Part shown: positions 15,898 to 25,528 of the stretch, piece after piece
How the letters are laid out: the number at the start of each line of letters is the position of its first letter
How positions within the stretch are numbered: the first letter of the stretch is position 1
From: Bdellovibrionaceae bacterium UBA1609
GTDB lineage: Bacteria > Bdellovibrionota > Bdellovibrionia > Bdellovibrionales > UBA1609
Direction: 5' to 3'
DNA length: 64,000 bases
NCBI GenBank assembly: GCA_002321895.1
Contig: DCMZ01000004.1
Span: forward strand, 1-64,000
Notes under the pieces: generated by a model
What the model was told of the DNA's origin: nothing
Database searches by the model: none
What the model saw: only the letters and a program-made list of their open reading frames with translations
Position numbers and translations under genes: made by a program

Positions 15898-17394
15898 ATG
15901 ATGTCAGAACAGTTTTCATCATTGGCAAAGATCATTGAGCAAGTGGGTAAAGATCGAGGTATCGAAAAACAATTGGTTATCGATGCTGTTATCCAAGGAA
16001 TGTTAGTGGCCGCTCGTAAAAAATACGGGACTTATCGTGAGATTGAAGCACAGTACAACGAAGAAACTGGTGATGTTGAACTCTATGAGTTTAAAGAAGT
16101 TGTGAACGACGAAGACTTCATCGATGACCAAGTTGAAATTAAATACTCTGAAGCCCTAGAACTTGATCCGGAAGCCCAGTTAAACGATTCCATTGGTTCA
16201 AAATTAGAAACGGATGATCTGGGACGTATTGCTGCTCAAACAGCAAAACAAATCATCACGCAAAAAGTGAGGGATGCGGAAAGAGAAATTATTTTTAATG
16301 AGTTTGAAACGCGCAAAGGAGATATCGGTAGTGGTATCGCTCGTCGAGTAGAACGTAGAGCTATCGTTGTGGATTTGGGTCGTATTGAAGCACATATTCC
16401 ACCACGTGAACAAATTCCCGGTGAGGTTTTTAAGCCTGGTGATCGGATTCAAGGTTTTATATCTGATGTTCGTCAGACCAACAGAGGTCCACAGATCATT
16501 ATGACTCGTGCAGGTGAAGACTATCTTATCAAGTTGTTTGAGCTGGAAGTTCCTGAAATTTATGATGGGATTGTAGAAATCATTGCAGCGGCACGTGAGC
16601 CGGGGCAGAGAGCTAAAATTGCCGTTTATTCAAAAGATTCTGCAGTAGATCCAGTAGGGGCTTGTGTGGGTATGAAAGGCTCTCGGGTACAAAACATTGT
16701 TTCAGAACTTTCTGGTGAGAAAATTGATATTGTGATTTGGGATGAAGATCCGGCCCAGTTTGCATGTAATGCTCTTGCGCCAGCAGAAATTTCCAAAGTC
16801 TTTTTAGATGAGGAAAATAAAGAAATGGAAGTGGTTGTTCCAGATGGTCAGTTGAGTTTAGCTATTGGTAAAAAGGGACAAAATGTTCGTTTGGCGGCAA
16901 AGCTTACGGGTTACAAATTAGATATCACTTCTGAGTCGGCAATCACGCAAAAAACAGCAGAAGCTATCTTTAATTTAATGTTGGTGCCAGATATGACAGA
17001 GACAATGGCGCAGAACCTTTACCAGTGTGGATTTGCTTCATTTAAAGATTTAGCCGAATCAGCTCCTGGTGAAGTTCAGGTGGTTCCGGGCTATGAAGAG
17101 GAAAGTGTCGCTGCAGATTTAATTCAAAAAGCACAAGATCTGTTACAGAAGTATGTGGACTCTGGTGAAGAGATTCCTCAGGCGCCAACAAAAGCTCCAA
17201 CTTCAGCGCCAGCAGCTTCAGGTGGAATGGCCAAAGCGGCTGCTGATGAGATGTTGAAAGCAGAGTTGGCGGCATTGGATAGCTCAAATGAAGAAACCGC
17301 TGCCGAAGAATCGGCAGTAGAAGAAGTTGTAGTTACGGAAGAGGCTGCGACCTCGGAAGCGGCTTCTGAAGAAACAGAAGAAACACAGGCTTAA
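15898..17394 (+). CDS. nusA: Transcription termination/antitermination factor NusA
   Basis: A 498-residue RNA-polymerase-binding factor. It has an N-terminal RNAP-binding domain (about 1-125), an S1 domain (about 135-200, with GIARRVERRAIVVDLGRIE), two KH domains (VGACVGMKGSRVQ, and LAIGKKGQNVRLA), and a helix-hairpin-helix repeat region near 360-420. An acidic, Ala/Glu-rich C-terminal tail replaces a second clear AR repeat. The gene starts directly at the end of rimP. The second ATG at 15901 is better placed for the GAAGAGG ribosome-binding site. Confidence 0.97.
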   Translation: MMSEQFSSLAKIIEQVGKDRGIEKQLVIDAVIQGMLVAARKKYGTYREIEAQYNEETGDVELYEFKEVVNDEDFIDDQVEIKYSEALELDPEAQLNDSIGSKLETDDLGRIAAQTAKQIITQKVRDAEREIIFNEFETRKGDIGSGIARRVERRAIVVDLGRIEAHIPPREQIPGEVFKPGDRIQGFISDVRQTNRGPQIIMTRAGEDYLIKLFELEVPEIYDGIVEIIAAAREPGQRAKIAVYSKDSAVDPVGACVGMKGSRVQNIVSELSGEKIDIVIWDEDPAQFACNALAPAEISKVFLDEENKEMEVVVPDGQLSLAIGKKGQNVRLAAKLTGYKLDITSESAITQKTAEAIFNLMLVPDMTETMAQNLYQCGFASFKDLAESAPGEVQVVPGYEEESVAADLIQKAQDLLQKYVDSGEEIPQAPTKAPTSAPAASGGMAKAAADEMLKAELAALDSSNEETAAEESAVEEVVVTEEAATSEAASEETEETQA

Positions 17395-17448
17395 GTATTT
17401 AATAGAGGCTAACAGCAATACTTGGTTGAAAAAGTTTAAGGAGACCCA

Positions 17449-20196
17449 GTGGGAGATACACAAAAGGTTTATGAATTTGCCAAAGAACTCGGCATGGAGA
17501 CTTTAACGCTTATGGATAAAATCCGTGAGTGGAAGTTACCTGTGAAGAGTCATATGGCAGCGTTAGATGCAGACATGATCGAAGAAATTAAAACTCGATT
17601 AGATAGTGCTGAAGCTGAGAAAAAAGCCTCTAAGAAAAAAACGGTTAAGAAGAAAACGGCTAAAAAGAAAACCGCCGCTAAAAAGACGTCGGCCACTAAG
17701 AAAACAGCCAAGAAGAAGACGACTACGACTAAGAAGACGGCTGTAAAAAAGGCCATTACAAAGAAGACTGTGGCCAAAAAGGTGACTAAAAAGGCGACCA
17801 CAACGGCAGCGGCCACTACAGAGGACGCACCTGCAAAAAAGGTGGTTCGTAAAAAGAGTACGGTCATTCGAAGAAAGGCTGCTGATAAGGAAAAAGCGGC
17901 TCAAGAAGCAGCGGCTAAGAAGGAAGCCGAAGAAGCTGCAGCAGCGGCGGCAGCGGCCGCTCCGGCTGAAGTGTCTGAAGTAGAAGCTCCTGAAGCCCTT
18001 TCTGCGGACGAGCAAGTGGTTGCTGCAGCGAAGGAAGAAGCCGCAGCTCCAGAGGCTCCGGTCAAAGAGAAAACATCTCGTGTGTCCGGTCGAAATATTG
18101 TTGGAAAAATTGATTTAGAGACAACTAGACCTAAACGACCATCATCTACCGGAGGGAATATTTCCTCAGGCCGTAGATCTGCTGGCGGGCAAAATTTGAG
18201 AACGGGATTTGTAGCTCCATCAATGCCTGAGCCGGATATGGCGGATCAGCCACGTAAGCAAAAAGAAGAGCGAGTTCCAAAAAAGAAACCAGGAGCAGCC
18301 AGCGCTGGAAAAGATCAGCCGGTACAAGCTTTTTCGGCGACAGACTTTAGAAAGCGAGAGGTTATTTTCCAACCTAAGAAAAAGAAAACCAATGTTCGAA
18401 GCGATAATAAATCCACACAGATAACCACTCCAAAGGCGTCTAAACGTATTGTAAAAATGTACGATGAGATCAGTGTGAGTGATTTGGCGAATGAACTGAA
18501 GGTAAAAACACCTCAGTTGATTAAGGTGCTCATTAAAAATGGAGTGACGGCCAACATAAATACCATGGTGGATGTGGATACCGCCTCCTTGATCGCCGGT
18601 GAGTTTAACTTTGAAGTGGAATCGCTAGCACGCTCTGAGCAAGAGCTCATTGCTGATGTGGCTTTTGGTGATTTAGATGCAGAGCTAGTGTCTCGACCTC
18701 CTGTTGTGACAGTTATGGGTCACGTTGATCATGGTAAAACCACTTTACTGGATTCTATACGTAAAGCCGACGTAGCCGCTGGAGAAGCTGGTGGTATCAC
18801 TCAGCATATTGGTGCCTATTCGGTATCGACTTCCATTGGTGAGATTACGTTTTTAGATACTCCTGGCCACGAAGCGTTTACAGCTATGCGCGCGCGCGGA
18901 GCCAATGTAACTGATATTGCTATTATTGTAGTTGCTGCAGATGATGGTGTGATGCCTCAAACTGAAGAGGCCATCAATCATGCCAAGGCGGCCGGAGTTC
19001 CTATTATTGTTGCCGTTAACAAAATGGATAAAGAAGGTGCAAATCCGGATAAAATTAAACAACAGCTTACTGAGTTTGAATTAGTTCCAGAAGAATGGGG
19101 TGGAGACACCATGTTCGTGGAAGTGTCTGCGATTAACGGTACGAACATCGATAATTTGTTGGAGCAAATCAGTTTGCTTGCAGAAGTTCAAGAGTTGAAA
19201 GCCAATCCAAAGCGTTCAGGTACAGGTATTGTAGTTGAAGCTAAGATGGAAAAAGGTCGAGGTGCCGTGGCCACCATTCTTATTAAAGACGGTACGGTGA
19301 AAATGAGTGACCTCATTGTTGCCGGTCAAGTGACGGGTAAGATTCGTGCAATGACAGATGATAAAGGTCAACGTGTGAAGGAAGTCGGACCGGGACGACC
19401 AGTTGAGGTGATTGGTTTAAGTGAAGCTCCTTTGGCTGGAGATCAATTTGATATTTGTCAGTCCGAAGCGGATGTAGATAAGTTGATTGTTCACCGCCAA
19501 GATGAAGCTCGTAAAGCCGCTCAGCCCAGTGGGAATATTTCCTTAGATCAACTTTTCTCTAAGATGACTCGAGGTGATTTTAGCGAGCTGGGTGTGGTGT
19601 TAAAAGGTGATGTGGCTGGAAGTATTGAAGCCATTAAAGCCTCTTTCGACAAACTGAAGACGGAAGAAGTGGAAGTAAAAGTGATTCACTCGGCTGTGGG
19701 TGGAATTTCTGAAAGTGACGTGCTTCTTGCCTCCACTTCTGGTGCTGTCATTGTTGGATTTAACGTACGTCCAGACACTGCCGCTCAAAGGTTAGCTAAA
19801 GAAAAGGGTATTGAAATTAAATGCTATAAAATCATCTATGAACTGTTGGATGATATTAAAAAGGCTATGGGTGGGTTGTTGAAACCAGATCTTGTTGAGA
19901 AAGATTTGGGATCTGCTCAGGTGAGAGACATCTTTAGTGTGCCTAAGATTGGTGTGATTGCGGGTTGTTTTGTTACTGACGGTAAGGTGATTCGTGGATC
20001 TAAAGTGCGCCTGGTGCGTGAGGGCCGTTTAGTTTACGATGGCATCATGTCCAGTCTTAAGAGATTTAAAGATGATGCCAAAGAAGTGGCTTCTGGTTAC
20101 GAGTGCGGTATTGGAATTGAAAACTATAATGACATCAAAGTGGGAGACATCATAGAAGCCTATCAAGTCGACGAAGTAGCTCGATCATTGGAGTAA
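17449..20196 (+). CDS. infB: Translation initiation factor IF-2
   Basis: A 915-residue GTPase that brings initiator tRNA to the 30S subunit. The N-terminus has the small IF2N fold ([19 protein letters not shown]). A very basic segment rich in Lys, Thr and Ala (about 55-120) and an Ala/Glu-rich stretch (about 140-205) follow, then a second IF2N-type helix region ([20 protein letters not shown]). The GTPase core has [12 protein letters not shown] (G1, near residue 424), DTPGHEAF (G3) and NKMDKE (G4). Domains II to IV complete the protein. The GTG start has AAGGAG at an ideal spacing. The histone-H1-like Lys repeat is longer than in E. coli IF-2. Confidence 0.97.
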   Translation: MGDTQKVYEFAKELGMETLTLMDKIREWKLPVKSHMAALDADMIEEIKTRLDSAEAEKKASKKKTVKKKTAKKKTAAKKTSATKKTAKKKTTTTKKTAVKKAITKKTVAKKVTKKATTTAAATTEDAPAKKVVRKKSTVIRRKAADKEKAAQEAAAKKEAEEAAAAAAAAAPAEVSEVEAPEALSADEQVVAAAKEEAAAPEAPVKEKTSRVSGRNIVGKIDLETTRPKRPSSTGGNISSGRRSAGGQNLRTGFVAPSMPEPDMADQPRKQKEERVPKKKPGAASAGKDQPVQAFSATDFRKREVIFQPKKKKTNVRSDNKSTQITTPKASKRIVKMYDEISVSDLANELKVKTPQLIKVLIKNGVTANINTMVDVDTASLIAGEFNFEVESLARSEQELIADVAFGDLDAELVSRPPVVTVMGHVDHGKTTLLDSIRKADVAAGEAGGITQHIGAYSVSTSIGEITFLDTPGHEAFTAMRARGANVTDIAIIVVAADDGVMPQTEEAINHAKAAGVPIIVAVNKMDKEGANPDKIKQQLTEFELVPEEWGGDTMFVEVSAINGTNIDNLLEQISLLAEVQELKANPKRSGTGIVVEAKMEKGRGAVATILIKDGTVKMSDLIVAGQVTGKIRAMTDDKGQRVKEVGPGRPVEVIGLSEAPLAGDQFDICQSEADVDKLIVHRQDEARKAAQPSGNISLDQLFSKMTRGDFSELGVVLKGDVAGSIEAIKASFDKLKTEEVEVKVIHSAVGGISESDVLLASTSGAVIVGFNVRPDTAAQRLAKEKGIEIKCYKIIYELLDDIKKAMGGLLKPDLVEKDLGSAQVRDIFSVPKIGVIAGCFVTDGKVIRGSKVRLVREGRLVYDGIMSSLKRFKDDAKEVASGYECGIGIENYNDIKVGDIIEAYQVDEVARSLE

Positions 20197-20199
20197 TAA

Positions 20200-20589
20200 A
20201 TGGCTGAAGGAAGCTCTCGTCGCGTTCAACGCTATGAAAAGTTGGTGCGACAGATAACAAGTGAATTTTTAATCACCCGTGTGAATGAACTTGAAATGGG
20301 TTGGGCTCAGGTGACTCGTGTCCAGGTGTCCGCTGATCTTCGGCGGGCAAAGGTATTTGTTCACATTGAAAATGGTGATGATCCTAAAGCGGACTTGGAA
20401 ACTCTTCAGGCTTACGCGCCTGAATTGCAAAAGTACATTCATGGACAGGTACGTTCAAAATATTGCCCTAAGGTGCAGTTTATCTTGGATAAGAGCTTTG
20501 AAAAGGTACTGAAAGTTGAAAAACTTCTGTTCCAGATTTCACAAGAAGGTAAAAGTTCATCTGAGCCTTTGGAATCCACCCAGATTTAA
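20200..20589 (+). CDS. rbfA: Ribosome-binding factor A
   Basis: A 129-residue protein with the KH-like RbfA fold, needed for late 30S maturation and 16S 5'-end processing. Features are the basic N-terminus (RRVQRYEKLVRQITSEFL), the strand TRVQVSADLRRAKVFVHI and VQFILDKSFEKVLKVEKLL near the end. It begins 3 bases after infB and sits in the canonical position between infB and truB. Confidence 0.95.
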   Translation: MAEGSSRRVQRYEKLVRQITSEFLITRVNELEMGWAQVTRVQVSADLRRAKVFVHIENGDDPKADLETLQAYAPELQKYIHGQVRSKYCPKVQFILDKSFEKVLKVEKLLFQISQEGKSSSEPLESTQI

Positions 20590-20595
20590 ATAAAA

Positions 20596-21549
20596 GTGAG
20601 TGTTATGAAGAGCGGGTTGTTGTTGATAGATAAATCTCCGGGCATGACGAGTCATGATGTGGTGGGGAAAGTTCGTAGAATTCTTAAAACTAAGAGTGTA
20701 GGTCACTCTGGTACTTTGGATCCCTTTGCCTCGGGTTTGATGGTTTTACTTGTGGGGCAAGCCACTAAAATATCGGACTATTTGAGGGATGGGGATAAAT
20801 CCTACTCTCTAAAAGTGCGATGGGGTTCAGAAACGGATTCACTGGATCGAACCGGCGAAGTGGTTAGGACTGAGTCTAAACAGGTGGATCCAGAAGTATT
20901 GCAATCAGTGGCTCTTTCGGCTCAAGGGGATTTGCGTCTCCCGATCCCCTTGTTTTCAGCTAAGAAAATCAATGGAAAAAAATTATGTGAATATGCTCGA
21001 TCGGGCGAGGCGGTGGAGATTCCCGAGAAGGTGATGTCTTTTTATGGGCTTCAGTTGGAAGAGGTGACCTCTGAGTTTCTGACGGGAGAGATTTCCTGTC
21101 GGTCAGGTGGGTTTATTCGATCTTGGGCTCAGCATGTCGGTAGAGAATCGGGAGCCTTGGGCTATTTGGACGAGCTTCGGCGGACGGAGTGTTGTGGGTA
21201 CTCCATAGAACAAGCGCTTACTTTAGAGAATCTTCAGGAATCTTTGGTGGACCTTGAGGGTATTGATTGTTTGAATTGTTTCATCCCTCTCTCTCAGGCG
21301 CTGTCCCATTGGCCAACAGTGACCATCAAAGGGAAAGATGCGGATTTGCTACGAAATGGTCAGGTTTCTCACGATTTAGCTCGACGGTTGAATCCTGAGC
21401 AAAGGCGAGCCCAGGCGTTTGGAGAAACCATTGGTGTAAGGGTTATAAATGGTCAAACAGGCCAGCTTCTCTCCCTTTTGGAAGCACGTCCCACCAGTAA
21501 GCTTAAGATTCGTCGGGTCTTTCAAGTGGGTGCCCAGGCCACCCAATAA
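20596..21549 (+). CDS. truB: tRNA pseudouridine-55 synthase TruB
   Basis: A 317-residue enzyme that makes pseudouridine 55 in the T loop of tRNAs. The N-terminus has GLLLIDKSPGMTSHDVV and the catalytic motif GHSGTLDPFASG, with the nucleophilic Asp42 counted from the GTG start. Downstream are the conserved SYSLKVRWGSETDSLDRTGE region and a C-terminal PUA-like part. The start may be GTG at 20596 or ATG at 20605; the ribosome-binding signal is weak for both. It follows rbfA by 6 bases. Confidence 0.95.
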   Translation: MSVMKSGLLLIDKSPGMTSHDVVGKVRRILKTKSVGHSGTLDPFASGLMVLLVGQATKISDYLRDGDKSYSLKVRWGSETDSLDRTGEVVRTESKQVDPEVLQSVALSAQGDLRLPIPLFSAKKINGKKLCEYARSGEAVEIPEKVMSFYGLQLEEVTSEFLTGEISCRSGGFIRSWAQHVGRESGALGYLDELRRTECCGYSIEQALTLENLQESLVDLEGIDCLNCFIPLSQALSHWPTVTIKGKDADLLRNGQVSHDLARRLNPEQRRAQAFGETIGVRVINGQTGQLLSLLEARPTSKLKIRRVFQVGAQATQ

Positions 21550-21654
21550 AGCCTTAAGTTTTCGAGGGCTATAATCCTTACTGGAAGCTTAAATACCTTG
21601 ACGCTGCTAGGGGTCAATGAGTAATTTTAGGACCAATTTTACTAACCACTCCTT

Positions 21655-21712
21655 ATGGCGAAGGCCAAACGCTATCTATGGGGTGTGGACTTTTAAGAGT
21701 CCATAACGTTCG
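21655..21712 (+). promoter_or_regulatory. Structured leader of rpsO (possible S15 autoregulatory site)
   Basis: Two hairpins stand just before the rpsO ribosome-binding site GGAGGA. The first is ATGGCG/CGCTAT (one G-T pair) around 21656-21677, and the second TGGACT 21686-21691 with AGTCCA 21698-21703. Ribosomal protein S15 represses its own translation through leader structures in other bacteria; that this leader does so is inference. TTGACG at 21597-21602 may belong to an internal promoter. Confidence 0.4.
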
Positions 21713-21720
21713 GAGGAACC

Positions 21721-21990
21721 ATGGCATTATCTACAGAAGAAAAAGCAAAGATTCTAAGTGATTTTAAAATCAACGAGTTAGACACTGGAAGCTCGCAAGT
21801 ACAAATTGCTTTATTAACGACTAGAATCACTCAACTTACAGAGCATTTTAAAGTTCATAAGAAAGATGCTCATAGCCAGCGCGGTCTAGTTAAACTCGTT
21901 AACCGTCGCCGTAAACTTTTAGATTACTTAAAAAGAACTCAACCAAGCGAATACACCAAAATGCTATCAAGCCTTGGTATTCGAAAATAA
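21721..21990 (+). CDS. rpsO: 30S ribosomal protein S15
   Basis: An 89-residue protein, the usual S15 length. It binds 16S rRNA helices 20-22 early in 30S assembly. Conserved features include DTGSSQVQIALLTTRITQLTEH and HSQRGLVKLVNRRRKLLDYLK, split here at the family core. GGAGGA precedes the ATG. A 171-base leader with hairpins separates it from truB, and a terminator-like hairpin follows at 22008. Confidence 0.98.
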   Translation: MALSTEEKAKILSDFKINELDTGSSQVQIALLTTRITQLTEHFKVHKKDAHSQRGLVKLVNRRRKLLDYLKRTQPSEYTKMLSSLGIRK

Positions 21991-22007
21991 TCCATTCTGG
22001 ATTAACA

Positions 22008-22035
22008 AAGCCGGACACGACAGTGATCCGGCTTT
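22008..22035 (+). terminator. Terminator or attenuator between rpsO and pnp
   Basis: Stem AAGCCGGA/TCCGGCTT with an 11-base loop, then TTTT. It may reduce read-through into pnp or act as the RNase III-type processing hairpin known upstream of pnp in enteric bacteria. The short T run suggests partial termination. Confidence 0.7.
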
Positions 22036-22109
22036 TGTCTATTAGATTTAAATCAAAAAAGAAAAAATAAAGAAAAGAAGAAATAAAGAAGAAAATTGTA
22101 GGAGAAATA

Positions 22110-24218
22110 ATGAAACAAACTGTAACGACCACTTTCGCCGGAAAAGAAATCTCTATTGAAACAGGGCGAATGGCAAAGCAAGCGGATGGATCCGTTGTTG
22201 TATCGTGTGGCAATAACATGGTTTTAGTGACGGCTGTGTCGTCTAAAAGAGATTCGGGATTAGACTTCTTCCCTCTCACTGTTGAGTATCAAGAAAAGTT
22301 TTATGCCACTGGAAAGATTCCTGGTGGATACTTCAAAAGAGAAGGTCGTCCTTCTGGCCAGCAGATTCTTACTTGTCGTTTAATCGATAGACCTCTACGT
22401 CCACTTTTTCCTGACGGTTACAATCGTGAGACACAAATCGTCGCTACAGTACTTTCCGCTGACGGTGAGTTTCCGGTAGAAATTTTATCTAGCCTAGGTG
22501 CTTCTGCAGCCCTTCATATCAGTGACATCCCTTTTAGTGGTCCTAATGCGAGCATCCAGCTGGCGAGGATTGACGGAAAATTTGTTGGAAACCCATCTGT
22601 TGAAGAAACTGAAAAAGCTGATTTGGTTATGATCGTTTCTGGAACTCGTGAAGGTATCTCCATGGTGGAAGGGGAGTGTAAATACATTTCTGAGGCAGAT
22701 GCTCTCGCCGCTTTGAAGTTTGGGCATGAACAATTGATCGCTGTATTAGATGCTCAAGATGAGTTACGCAAAAAAGTGGGATCTCCAGAAAAAAGAGAAT
22801 TTACTCCTGCTGAACGTAATGAATCACTAGTTAAAGAAATGGAAGATTTCTTAACTCCAAAAATTAAAGCGGCTTTAGGGATTAAAGAGAAATTGGATCG
22901 TTATGCTGCTGTTGATGCGGCTAAATCTGAAGCCAAAGAAAAGTTTGTAAGCTCAATCGAAGATAAAGATGAAGCGGCTAAAGCGGATAAAGAGTTGGGT
23001 ACAGTTGTTGGCGATCTAAAGTATGACATCGCTCGTGCTATGATTTTGGATGATGGTGCACGTATTGATGGCCGTGATACTAAAACTGTAAGACCGATTG
23101 CATGTGAAGCTGGAATTCTTCCAAGAGCGCATGGTTCTGGTTTGTTTACCCGAGGAGAAACGCAAGTTTTAGGAACAGTAACTCTTGGAACTTCTTCAGA
23201 TGAGCAAATTATTGATGGGCTTTTAGGAAACTCTAAAAAGTCATTCATGTTGCATTATAACTTTCCTCCTTATTGCGTGGGCGAGACTGGCCGTATGGGT
23301 GGTCAAAGTCGTCGTGAAGTGGGGCATGGATTTTTGGCTGAGAGAGCTTTGGAAGCCATCATTCCTGATAATGAGAAATTTCCTTACTCCATTCGTATCG
23401 TGAGTGAAGTTTTGGAGTCCAATGGTTCAAGTTCTATGGGGACAGTTTGTTCTGGTTGTATGGCTCTACTTGATGCAGGTGTACCTGTAAAAGCCAATGT
23501 GGCTGGTATTGCCATGGGTTTGATTACCGATGGTGATCGTTATGCTGTACTTTCTGATATCTTAGGTGATGAAGATCATTTAGGCGATATGGACTTTAAA
23601 GTGGCCGGTTCGCGAGAAGGGATCACTGCCATTCAAATGGATATGAAGATCACTTCCATCAGCTTTGATGTTTTAGAAGAAGCTATGGCTCAGGCTAAAG
23701 AAGGTAGAAACCATATCTTAGATAAAATGGAAGAAGTGATTAAAACTCCTCGCGGAGAGATCTCTGAGTTTGCACCTCGTATAACTACAATTAAAATTAA
23801 GCCTGAAAAGGTGAGAGAAGTGATTGGTTCTGGTGGTAAGACAATCAAAGGTATTGTTGAGCAAACCGGTGTTAAGATTGATATCGAAGATGATGGAAAA
23901 ATCCACGTGGCGTCTACGGATCCTAAAGCTGCACAAAAGGCCATTGAAATCATTGAGGGTATTTGTGCTGAAGCGGAAGTGGGCAAAACTTACGCGGGTA
24001 AGGTCGTTAAAATCACAGATTTTGGTGCCTTTGTAGAGGTGTTGCCAAATACATCAGGTCTATTGCACATTTCTGAAATTGCTCATGAGCGAGTGAGAGA
24101 TGTTAAGGACTTCTTAAATGAAGGTGATACTGTCGATGTTAAGGTTTTAGATATCGATCGTGCTGGACGCATTAAATTAAGTCGTAAAGCATTGATTCAA
24201 GCCGAGGGAACGCATTAA
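22110..24218 (+). CDS. pnp: Polyribonucleotide nucleotidyltransferase (PNPase)
   Basis: A 702-residue 3'-to-5' exoribonuclease of the RNA degradosome. It has two RNase PH-type domains (about 1-210 and 315-545) with the all-helical linker between them, a KH domain (IKPEKVREVIGSGGKTIKGI) and a C-terminal S1 domain (GKVVKITDFGAFVEVLPNTSG, split). The second RNase PH core carries the conserved FFPLTVEYQEKFYATGKIPG-like motif in the first domain and RRE-VGHG in the second (GRMGGQSRREVGHGF). The AGGAG ribosome-binding site follows a purine-rich leader. Confidence 0.98.
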   Translation: MKQTVTTTFAGKEISIETGRMAKQADGSVVVSCGNNMVLVTAVSSKRDSGLDFFPLTVEYQEKFYATGKIPGGYFKREGRPSGQQILTCRLIDRPLRPLFPDGYNRETQIVATVLSADGEFPVEILSSLGASAALHISDIPFSGPNASIQLARIDGKFVGNPSVEETEKADLVMIVSGTREGISMVEGECKYISEADALAALKFGHEQLIAVLDAQDELRKKVGSPEKREFTPAERNESLVKEMEDFLTPKIKAALGIKEKLDRYAAVDAAKSEAKEKFVSSIEDKDEAAKADKELGTVVGDLKYDIARAMILDDGARIDGRDTKTVRPIACEAGILPRAHGSGLFTRGETQVLGTVTLGTSSDEQIIDGLLGNSKKSFMLHYNFPPYCVGETGRMGGQSRREVGHGFLAERALEAIIPDNEKFPYSIRIVSEVLESNGSSSMGTVCSGCMALLDAGVPVKANVAGIAMGLITDGDRYAVLSDILGDEDHLGDMDFKVAGSREGITAIQMDMKITSISFDVLEEAMAQAKEGRNHILDKMEEVIKTPRGEISEFAPRITTIKIKPEKVREVIGSGGKTIKGIVEQTGVKIDIEDDGKIHVASTDPKAAQKAIEIIEGICAEAEVGKTYAGKVVKITDFGAFVEVLPNTSGLLHISEIAHERVRDVKDFLNEGDTVDVKVLDIDRAGRIKLSRKALIQAEGTH

Positions 24219-24225
24219 TTTATAA

Positions 24226-25518
24226 ATGCACGTTTTTGACTATCAGCCGGATTTTAAAAAATCCACTCTAAGTAACGGAGTGACGGTGGTGACTGAACAT
24301 CACCGTTACACCCGTGCTACCTGCGCCAGTATTTTCGTTAAAATGGGTACGCGTGACGAGCCCGATGAACTTAATGGCGTGGCTCATTTCTTAGAACATT
24401 TGGTTTTCAAGGGCACTGAAAATAGAAGTGCACTTGATATTGTAAAAGAAGTGGAAGCTGTTGGTGGGGAACTGAATGCTTATACCACTAGAGAATACAC
24501 TTGCTTCCATACGACGAGTCTGAGAGAGGATCTTGGCCTTTGTTTAGATGTTCTTACCGATATAATTAATAATGCAACTATAGACGGCTCTGATTTTGAT
24601 AAGGAGCGAGATGTTGTTCTGCACGAGATTGATATGACTGCAGATCAACTGGAAGAATACATATTCGATATGTGTTTTGAATTGGCCTATAAGGGTCATT
24701 CTTTAGGTCGAAGTATCTTAGGTACACCCGAAACATTAAAAAACATGACTCCCGAAATGGTAAAGGAATACTACGATAAGTTTTATCGAGGGAAAAACAT
24801 AATAGTTTCAGTGGCCGGAGATGTGGATCACGACGAAGTGGTAAAGCTTTGTGAGGAAAAATTAGGGAAGAAGCTATTGGAAGTCGAATCTTCGATTGGT
24901 AGTGAGACTCCTTCAGTTAAGTCTTTCCAGCACTATGTGTCTCGTCCTTCAGAACAAACACATTTACTGTTAAACTTTCCTTCCACAGCTTACAAAGAGG
25001 ATACTCGGTTTGATGCCTATATGGTGAATGCTTTGCTCGGCGGAGGGATGACGTCCCGACTCTATCAGAAAATTCGTGAAGAAAAGGGTTGGGTTTATTC
25101 GGTCTATTCCTATTTAAGTTCCTATGTCGATTCAGGTTCTCTTTCTTTGTATGCGGGAACTACAGATGAGTACTGTGTGGATGTGGCTAAAGAATTTATT
25201 TCGGAAGTGAATCAGTTAGTTGCAAATGGTGTCACGGATGAAGAGTTGGGCTTCTTTAAGCGACAAGTTAAAGGCCAGATTTTATTGGGTGCTGACGACG
25301 TGGAAAATCGGATGAATAGCATTGCCGTTAACGAAATGATATTTGGTGAATACCGGTCGGTTCTACAGGTGATTGAACAAATTGACGCTGTTACTCCGGA
25401 TAGCGTAAAACAGTATTTGCAGACATATTTGAATTGGGAACAGGCTGGAATTTTAGTATTAGGTAATGCTCAAGCCTCCCATGCAGAACAGATTTTTAAT
25501 CTTAACCCCTTAGGGTAA
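24226..25518 (+). CDS. M16-family zinc metalloprotease (processing-peptidase-like)
   Basis: A 430-residue protein of the pitrilysin family. The inverted zinc motif HFLEH (residues 54-58) is intact, and the distal Glu appears in VVLHEIDM about 75 residues on. The second half has the non-catalytic domain features GGGMTSRLYQKIREEKG and VYSVYSYLSSY. It resembles the bacterial relatives of the mitochondrial processing peptidase found next to pnp in many genomes (ymxG/mlpA in Bacillus). There is no signal peptide, so it is probably cytoplasmic. It lies 7 bases after pnp. Its physiological substrate is unknown. Confidence 0.93.
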   Translation: MHVFDYQPDFKKSTLSNGVTVVTEHHRYTRATCASIFVKMGTRDEPDELNGVAHFLEHLVFKGTENRSALDIVKEVEAVGGELNAYTTREYTCFHTTSLREDLGLCLDVLTDIINNATIDGSDFDKERDVVLHEIDMTADQLEEYIFDMCFELAYKGHSLGRSILGTPETLKNMTPEMVKEYYDKFYRGKNIIVSVAGDVDHDEVVKLCEEKLGKKLLEVESSIGSETPSVKSFQHYVSRPSEQTHLLLNFPSTAYKEDTRFDAYMVNALLGGGMTSRLYQKIREEKGWVYSVYSYLSSYVDSGSLSLYAGTTDEYCVDVAKEFISEVNQLVANGVTDEELGFFKRQVKGQILLGADDVENRMNSIAVNEMIFGEYRSVLQVIEQIDAVTPDSVKQYLQTYLNWEQAGILVLGNAQASHAEQIFNLNPLG

Positions 25519-25528
25519 GGAGACAGCG

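Noticed and set aside
17550..18015. Hydrophobic long frames opposite infB
   Set aside because: They are reverse-strand shadows of the Lys/Ala-rich infB segment; Lys and Ala codons read backwards as Phe, Leu and Cys.
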